64,000 nt of DNA from Halodesulfovibrio aestuarii DSM 17919 = ATCC 29578. GTDB lineage: Bacteria; Desulfobacterota; Desulfovibrionia; Desulfovibrionales; Desulfovibrionaceae. The stretch is from assembly GCF_000384815.1 (NCBI RefSeq), contig NZ_ARQF01000020.1:186001-250000 (forward strand). The letters are read 5' to 3'. The notes below the pieces were generated by a model. It searched no databases and was not told the origin of the DNA. It worked only from the letters and a program-made list of their open reading frames with translations. Below are positions 59,997 to 64,000 of this stretch, one piece after another (within the stretch, counting starts at the first letter, position 1; every line of letters begins with the position of its first letter). The position numbers and the translations under genes are program-made.

Positions 59997-60593
59997 TTAG
60001 CTGTTCATCCACAACACAATATGTTCATGTTCATGAAGGACACTGGCAATAATCGCATTGCCATCTTCATCAGGATGAATGCCATCAGACAAGTTATTCA
60101 AATACGGTTCGTGTTCTGAAAGCTTTGTAAATACGTCAACATACGAAATATCATAATCCGCACACATATCATAATATGATGCGGAAAGCTTGCCGATTCG
60201 CTCCCGATGCTCCAGATTCACAACAGGAAACGGGCTAACCATAATGACATTCCTTTTGCCGTAGGTCTCCACAGCTTCAACAAGAATAGTCCGTGCGTTT
60301 TCAACAGAAGCTTCTATAGAAAGATTTTGTTTTCCTGCCGGTGCGGCCATATCAACAACACCAAAGGAGAACAACAGGCGTGGCTTACTTTCAGGAATTA
60401 GTCTGGCTTCAACTTCCGACTTCCAACGCTTAGCTATTGACGTGCTGGTGTGTTTACGCGCACCCAGATTGTAAAACGTAGCAGGAGGTACCGGAACACC
60501 GGACACCAAGCTTAACGGACCAATCCACCCACGTAATGACGGGTCATTAACACCGAGAGTTAACGAATCGCCAAAAAAGAAAAAAGTTTTCAT
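59997..60593 (-). CDS. SGNH/GDSL-family hydrolase
   Basis: 198 residues, no signal peptide. FFFGDSLTLGV holds the catalytic Ser, FGVVDMA and VSPFPV are blocks III-like, and LSDGIHPDEDGN holds the Asp-His pair. It is an esterase or acylhydrolase of unknown substrate; short members act on lipids or carbohydrate esters. AGGTGAGAG directly before the ATG. Confidence 0.88.
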   Translation of the reverse strand: MKTFFFFGDSLTLGVNDPSLRGWIGPLSLVSGVPVPPATFYNLGARKHTSTSIAKRWKSEVEARLIPESKPRLLFSFGVVDMAAPAGKQNLSIEASVENARTILVEAVETYGKRNVIMVSPFPVVNLEHRERIGKLSASYYDMCADYDISYVDVFTKLSEHEPYLNNLSDGIHPDEDGNAIIASVLHEHEHIVLWMNS

Positions 60594-61204
60594 ACTCTCA
60601 CCTGTTCCAATCCTACTTCAAAAAAAATTAGAATAGTGCTCAAATAGGTTTATCAGCACGTATAACCACAGAAGGACGGAGTTCCCCCCCACCGATTGTT
60701 ATCCTTGGAAAAACTTAAACGTTGCCTTGCATTATACAACGATGGTGAGCAAGGCTATAACGTAGTGGAGACTATCCGATAGTGTACTTAACGCTATTCT
60801 TGTTCAATTGTCTAGCCACCGGATTTCAATATCAATTTTTTTATTTTTACAGCCACATTTCAGTTTTTCTGCTGGACTTTATTTCTCACGCTTTGAGTCC
60901 GGAACAACACTTCTCAATGTAGACAACACTGCACAAAAATAAAAAATACATTTCTACAACTGTACCAGTACATTTCTTAGCAAGCGGCCCGCCGCACAAT
61001 TCATACTTTCGAAGACGGAATTTAACTTATAACAAAGCTAACACCTATAAGACAGAACAAGATGTAATTCTTTACAGGACATTATGAAATATTCTTGGAA
61101 TTTAAGCTGGTTCCTGCACCGTTCAATGCTTGACAGCGCACCACAAAATACTTACCAAATCTAACGGGATTATATCCCGCCAAATAATTTTTCAGGACAC
61201 CAAA
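60594..61204 (+). other. 611-bp intergenic region with possible structured leader
   Basis: No gene. Bases 60719-60762 form CGTT-GCCTTGC ... GCAAGGC-(TAT)-AACG, followed by ACTATC-CG-ATAGT (60771-60783). The rest (60800-61100) is AT-rich upstream sequence of the FTR gene. Confidence 0.4.
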
Positions 61205-61582
61205 ATGAGCGAACCAACAGAAGAGCATATTAAACGTGTGCGCAACTACGTTGCAAAATATTGCACAAAAACGGGGCTTACCACCCACTCAATGGCAGAA
61301 GTTACCGATGCGGTGGTAACAGGCCTTGCAAATAATATTGAGACACTAGGGAAACCTCTCTGTCCATGCCGTTTTTACCCGGACAAAGCAGAAGAAATTA
61401 AATCCCGCACATGGCTCTGTCCATGTAACGACATGAAAAAATACAAGTACTGTCACTGTATGCTCTTCGTTAACGAAGATGGAATGCCAGTAACAGAACA
61501 CCTTCCGGAAGGTCACGAAGGTCTTGCAACCTATGGTGTGACAAAAGATCCTGCACCGGAAAAATATAACGCACCGAAATAG
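61205..61582 (+). CDS. Ferredoxin:thioredoxin reductase catalytic subunit
   Basis: 125 residues from ATG 61205 (AGGA 7 bases upstream). CPCRFYPDK near 57, LCPCNDMKK near 77 and YCHCMLF near 90 give the CPC...CPC...CHC pattern that holds the [4Fe-4S] cluster and the redox disulfide of FTR. It reduces thioredoxin with electrons from ferredoxin. No variable subunit or thioredoxin is adjacent, as is common in anaerobes. Confidence 0.93.
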   Translation: MSEPTEEHIKRVRNYVAKYCTKTGLTTHSMAEVTDAVVTGLANNIETLGKPLCPCRFYPDKAEEIKSRTWLCPCNDMKKYKYCHCMLFVNEDGMPVTEHLPEGHEGLATYGVTKDPAPEKYNAPK

Positions 61583-61606
61583 AATTTCCTTATGTACGAT
61601 TTCAAT

Positions 61607-61642
61607 AGTCCCCGTAGACAGGCAACTCCGGGGACTTTTTTT
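61607..61642 (+). terminator. Terminator after the FTR gene
   Basis: AGTCCCCG (61607-61614) pairs with CGGGGACT (61629-61636), then T7. Confidence 0.88.
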
Positions 61643-61752
61643 ATATAGACAATCTTCTATTATGCCTCATGCATTCCAGCCCAAACAAACTATCCCGTAC
61701 ACCCCCTGCCTAACATTGAATATCAGTCCCGCCTGCCACCTGCCGCCTTCCC

Positions 61753-61787
61753 AAAAAAAGAGGCTTCCACCACAATAGTGAAAGCCT
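61753..61787 (-). terminator. Probable terminator of the NtrC-type operon
   Basis: AGGCTTCCAC pairs with GTGAAAGCCT (one mismatch); T7 follows on the minus strand. A second short hairpin (CGGCAG/CTGCCG, 61803-61821) lies between it and the gene. Confidence 0.6.
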
Positions 61788-61871
61788 GCAAACCATATGA
61801 CTAGCGGCAGACAATACTGCCGTAAAAGCACATAAATTCTGCAATAAGACAGTCTGTGTTGCAAGTAACTT

Positions 61872-63287
61872 TTACCTAAAAGTTGCAGCATCCATCATAA
61901 GCCGAGCCAGAATTTTCTGGAGTGCCACGCGGGATAAGCCGGACACTCTTGCAGCTTCCGAAATGTTTCCTCTTGTGCTTTTAAGCAGATCAGACACATA
62001 TGCTTGCGTAAACTCATCAATAACTGTGCTTTTTGCTTCCTTATATTGGATAAAACCGGATAAGCCGCTTTCGTTAGCAACAACAGTAGATGAAGTACCG
62101 GTATCTACAAGACGCACGACGCTCATATCCACTGTATTTCCGGAGCAAAACACAGTCAGACGGCGAACATAGTTTTGCAGTTCACGTACATTTCCATGCC
62201 ATTGTTTTGTTGAAAGATACGTTAATACATCCGACTCAATGCCTTTTTCCGCCAACCCCATTTCGTTACAGGATTGGCGTAAAAAATGATGCGTCAGCAA
62301 TGGAATATCCGTTACACGTTCACGCAACGGCGGAATTGTAACGGTAAGGACATTCAAGCGATAATACAGATCCTCACGAAAAGCCTTATCCTGAATCCGC
62401 TTTTCCAGTTCCTGATTTGTTGAGGCTACCACACGAACATCCACTTGTTCATTGTGGTTTGCGCCTACGGGACGTATCTCACCTTCCTGCAACACCCGAA
62501 GCAACTTTGTCTGCACCTTGAAAGATATATCGCCAATCTCATCTAAATGCAGAGTGCCTCCATCTGTTGTAGCAAAAAGTCCCTTGTGATCTTTATCAGC
62601 ACCAGTAAATGCACCTTTTACATATCCGAAGAGTTCGCTCTCAAGCAGCTGCTCCGGTATAGCCGGACAGTTAATACTTAAAAAGTTCTTCTCAGTGCGA
62701 GGGCTCAACTGATGAATCATCCGTGCGACCATCTCCTTACCGGTTCCGGATTCACCACGAACCAGCACGGTATAATCCGAATGCGCCACAGCCTGAATAG
62801 AAAGCTTAAGCTGCTGCATGGCTGGAGATTCGCCTATAAGCTCTCCGGAAGTACTAAAAGAGCGCACTTGTTCTTTTAACAGTCTGTTCTCGTTCATCAG
62901 TGTTGCGCGTTCCTGACTTTTAGCCACGACTCTAAATAATTCGGCCGGCTCAACAGGCTTAGTCAAAAAATCATACGCACCTTGCTTTACAGCCTGAACA
63001 GCCAGTTCAATAGTACCATGTGCAGTGAGCATCACCATTGAAAGATCAGGACGCTGCTCCAATGCAAGTGGAAGCAAATCCATGCCGGTCATTCCCGGCA
63101 TAAGCATATCCGTAAGCATGATATCCACGTGCGTTGATTTCAAAACATCAAGAGCAGCTTCGCCCGTATGGGCAAGCAGCACTTCAAAATCCGGAAACTT
63201 ACGCACAATCAGACGCTGCAACCCACGGGCAAAATCCCGCTCGTCATCAACAAGCAATATAGTTAGTTTTACACCTGATAGTTCCAC
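61872..63287 (-). CDS. Sigma-54-dependent response regulator (NtrC family)
   Basis: 471 residues from GTG 63287 (GGAG 7 bases upstream). Receiver 1-125 (LVDDERDFARG, phospho-Asp in MLTDMLMPGMTG, Lys in FLTKPV), AAA+ domain about 150-385 with Walker A GESGTGKE, GAFTGA loop for sigma-54 contact and Walker B HLDEIGDIS, and a Fis-type helix-turn-helix at the end (GNISEAARVSGLSRVALQKILARL). It activates sigma-54 promoters when phosphorylated by the adjacent kinase. Confidence 0.95.
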   Translation of the reverse strand: MELSGVKLTILLVDDERDFARGLQRLIVRKFPDFEVLLAHTGEAALDVLKSTHVDIMLTDMLMPGMTGMDLLPLALEQRPDLSMVMLTAHGTIELAVQAVKQGAYDFLTKPVEPAELFRVVAKSQERATLMNENRLLKEQVRSFSTSGELIGESPAMQQLKLSIQAVAHSDYTVLVRGESGTGKEMVARMIHQLSPRTEKNFLSINCPAIPEQLLESELFGYVKGAFTGADKDHKGLFATTDGGTLHLDEIGDISFKVQTKLLRVLQEGEIRPVGANHNEQVDVRVVASTNQELEKRIQDKAFREDLYYRLNVLTVTIPPLRERVTDIPLLTHHFLRQSCNEMGLAEKGIESDVLTYLSTKQWHGNVRELQNYVRRLTVFCSGNTVDMSVVRLVDTGTSSTVVANESGLSGFIQYKEAKSTVIDEFTQAYVSDLLKSTRGNISEAARVSGLSRVALQKILARLMMDAATFR

Positions 63288-63289
63288 TA

Positions 63290-64000
63290 CTATTCTCCAA
63301 AGTCACATGGTGTTGCAGCCGGAAGCTGCACTACGAATTTAGCCCCGCCAAAGTCTATGCTTGAATTCGCTTCAACTTTGCCGCCAAGGTCAGTCACCAT
63401 GCCGTACACAATAGCGAGCCCGAGACCTGTACCGGAACCGGGGCCTTTTGTTGTAAAAAATGGATCAAAAATTCTATGCATGTTTTCCGGCAAAATACCT
63501 TCGCCGTTATCCTCAACGCTAACCACAACAGCATCACCCTGCTGAACGACACTCAGGTGAATATGTCCATTTCTCTCTTCCACAGCGTCTAGAGCATTCA
63601 GCACAAGGTTGGAAAGAACCTGCTCCAGTTCATGTTCCCCCATTGCGACAAAGGAATTGTCTGTCATGACGGATGCCGTGAGCTCTACTTTTTTTACTGC
63701 AGCCTGAACAGAAAAAACCTCTGTTATATTCTGCACAACCAGCGCGATATTCGATACGCCCTTATGGCTTACCTTCGGGCGGGCAAAATCAAGCAAATCG
63801 CGCAGCACCCGTTGTGCATGACGGGTATGACGCAAAATAATATCAATATCCTGAGTTTGTTGAGCATCTTCAGCATCGTCTTTCAATAGTTCTGCATAGC
63901 AAAGAATCACACCCAGTGGGTTGTTAATCTCATGCGCAAGGCCTGCCGCAAGCTTACCGATTGTCGCCAGTTTTTCATGCTGCTGCATCTGGGCAATCAT
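63290..64000 (-). CDS. Sensor histidine kinase (partial, N-terminus outside window)
   Basis: At least 236 residues of the C-terminal transmitter: H-box KLATIGKLAAGLAHEINNPLG, N-box LSNLVLNALDAVEE, and G-boxes DNGEGILPEN and GTGLGLAIVYG, the NtrB-like HisKA/HATPase_c type. The frame continues past the window edge, so the sensor part is not seen. It ends 2 bases before the response-regulator gene, its likely partner. Confidence 0.92.
   Translation of the reverse strand: MIAQMQQHEKLATIGKLAAGLAHEINNPLGVILCYAELLKDDAEDAQQTQDIDIILRHTRHAQRVLRDLLDFARPKVSHKGVSNIALVVQNITEVFSVQAAVKKVELTASVMTDNSFVAMGEHELEQVLSNLVLNALDAVEERNGHIHLSVVQQGDAVVVSVEDNGEGILPENMHRIFDPFFTTKGPGSGTGLGLAIVYGMVTDLGGKVEANSSIDFGGAKFVVQLPAATPCDFGE

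Overview
The window looks like chromosome of a marine sulfate-reducing deltaproteobacterium of the Desulfovibrio/Halodesulfovibrio type. This rests on the combination of a periplasmic-type formate dehydrogenase (fdhAB), a CO-type membrane [NiFe] hydrogenase cluster in the order cooM-K-L-X-U-H-hypA-cooF, a Desulfovibrio-type flavodoxin, the complete futalosine menaquinone pathway, anaerobic cobalamin genes, a ferredoxin:thioredoxin reductase catalytic subunit and many two-component/c-di-GMP regulators. Base composition is moderate in genes and very AT-rich between them. There is no prophage, insertion sequence, integrase or CRISPR array; the only phage-like gene is an isolated CII-type regulator.

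Layout. 0-4 kb: end of fdhA, fdhB, an outer-membrane protein and MobB (MGD cofactor) with a fused Fe-S tail. 4-7 kb: a complete partner-switching module (STAS antagonist, RsbW-type kinase, sensor PP2C phosphatase) on the minus strand. 7-10 kb: an ABC exporter whose ATPase domain carries a large insertion, followed by a cNMP-binding-domain protein. 10.3-10.5 kb: a strongly structured, probably untranslated RNA. 10.6-12.2 kb: a MauE-like/rhodanese/C_GCAxxG_C_C redox operon. 12.4-16.5 kb: cbiD, cbiET, cbiF and an AraC-GyrI regulator. 16.9-21.2 kb: mqnE-mqnC-mqnA (minus) divergent from mqnD (plus). 21.5-24.8 kb: a DMT transporter and a degenerate-GGDEF/TPR protein. 25-28 kb: nitroreductase, metallo-hydrolase, a probable new 82-residue selenoprotein with an in-frame UGA and SECIS-like hairpin, an FMN reductase and ComF. 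28-31 kb: DUF4198, Tim44-like and a NarL-type regulator. 31-35.4 kb: CII-like protein, response regulator, HD-GYP, hybrid kinase, RluA. 35.4-39.6 kb: flavodoxin with an elaborate leader and two tiny ORFs, DUF456, PaaK-type ligase, DUF1786. 39.8-48 kb: three copies of one tRNA-Leu(GAG) transcription cassette, interspersed with an RRM protein, a membrane protein, an LtaS-type transferase, GlpD and an extremely methionine-rich secreted protein. 48-50.6 kb: a chemoreceptor. 50.6-52.2 kb: a gene-free AT-rich stretch. 52.2-58.2 kb: the Coo hydrogenase cluster, in which cooM is a damaged remnant. 58.2-64 kb: a split-Soret-like Cys protein, twin 37-residue Cys-rich proteins, SGNH hydrolase, FTR catalytic subunit and an NtrC-type response regulator with its kinase.

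The genes fit together around anaerobic redox metabolism: formate oxidation and H2 cycling (fdhAB, coo, flavodoxin, MobB, HypA), menaquinone and corrinoid synthesis, Cys/Se-based redox proteins, and sensing of environmental state. The most notable observations are the probable UGA-coded selenoprotein at 26226-26474, the triplicated tRNA-Leu cassettes with covarying leader hairpins, the eroded cooM, the 42% methionine secreted protein, the twin short Cys-rich proteins missed by length cut-offs, the ABC transporter insertion, and the candidate structured RNA at about 10300-10540.
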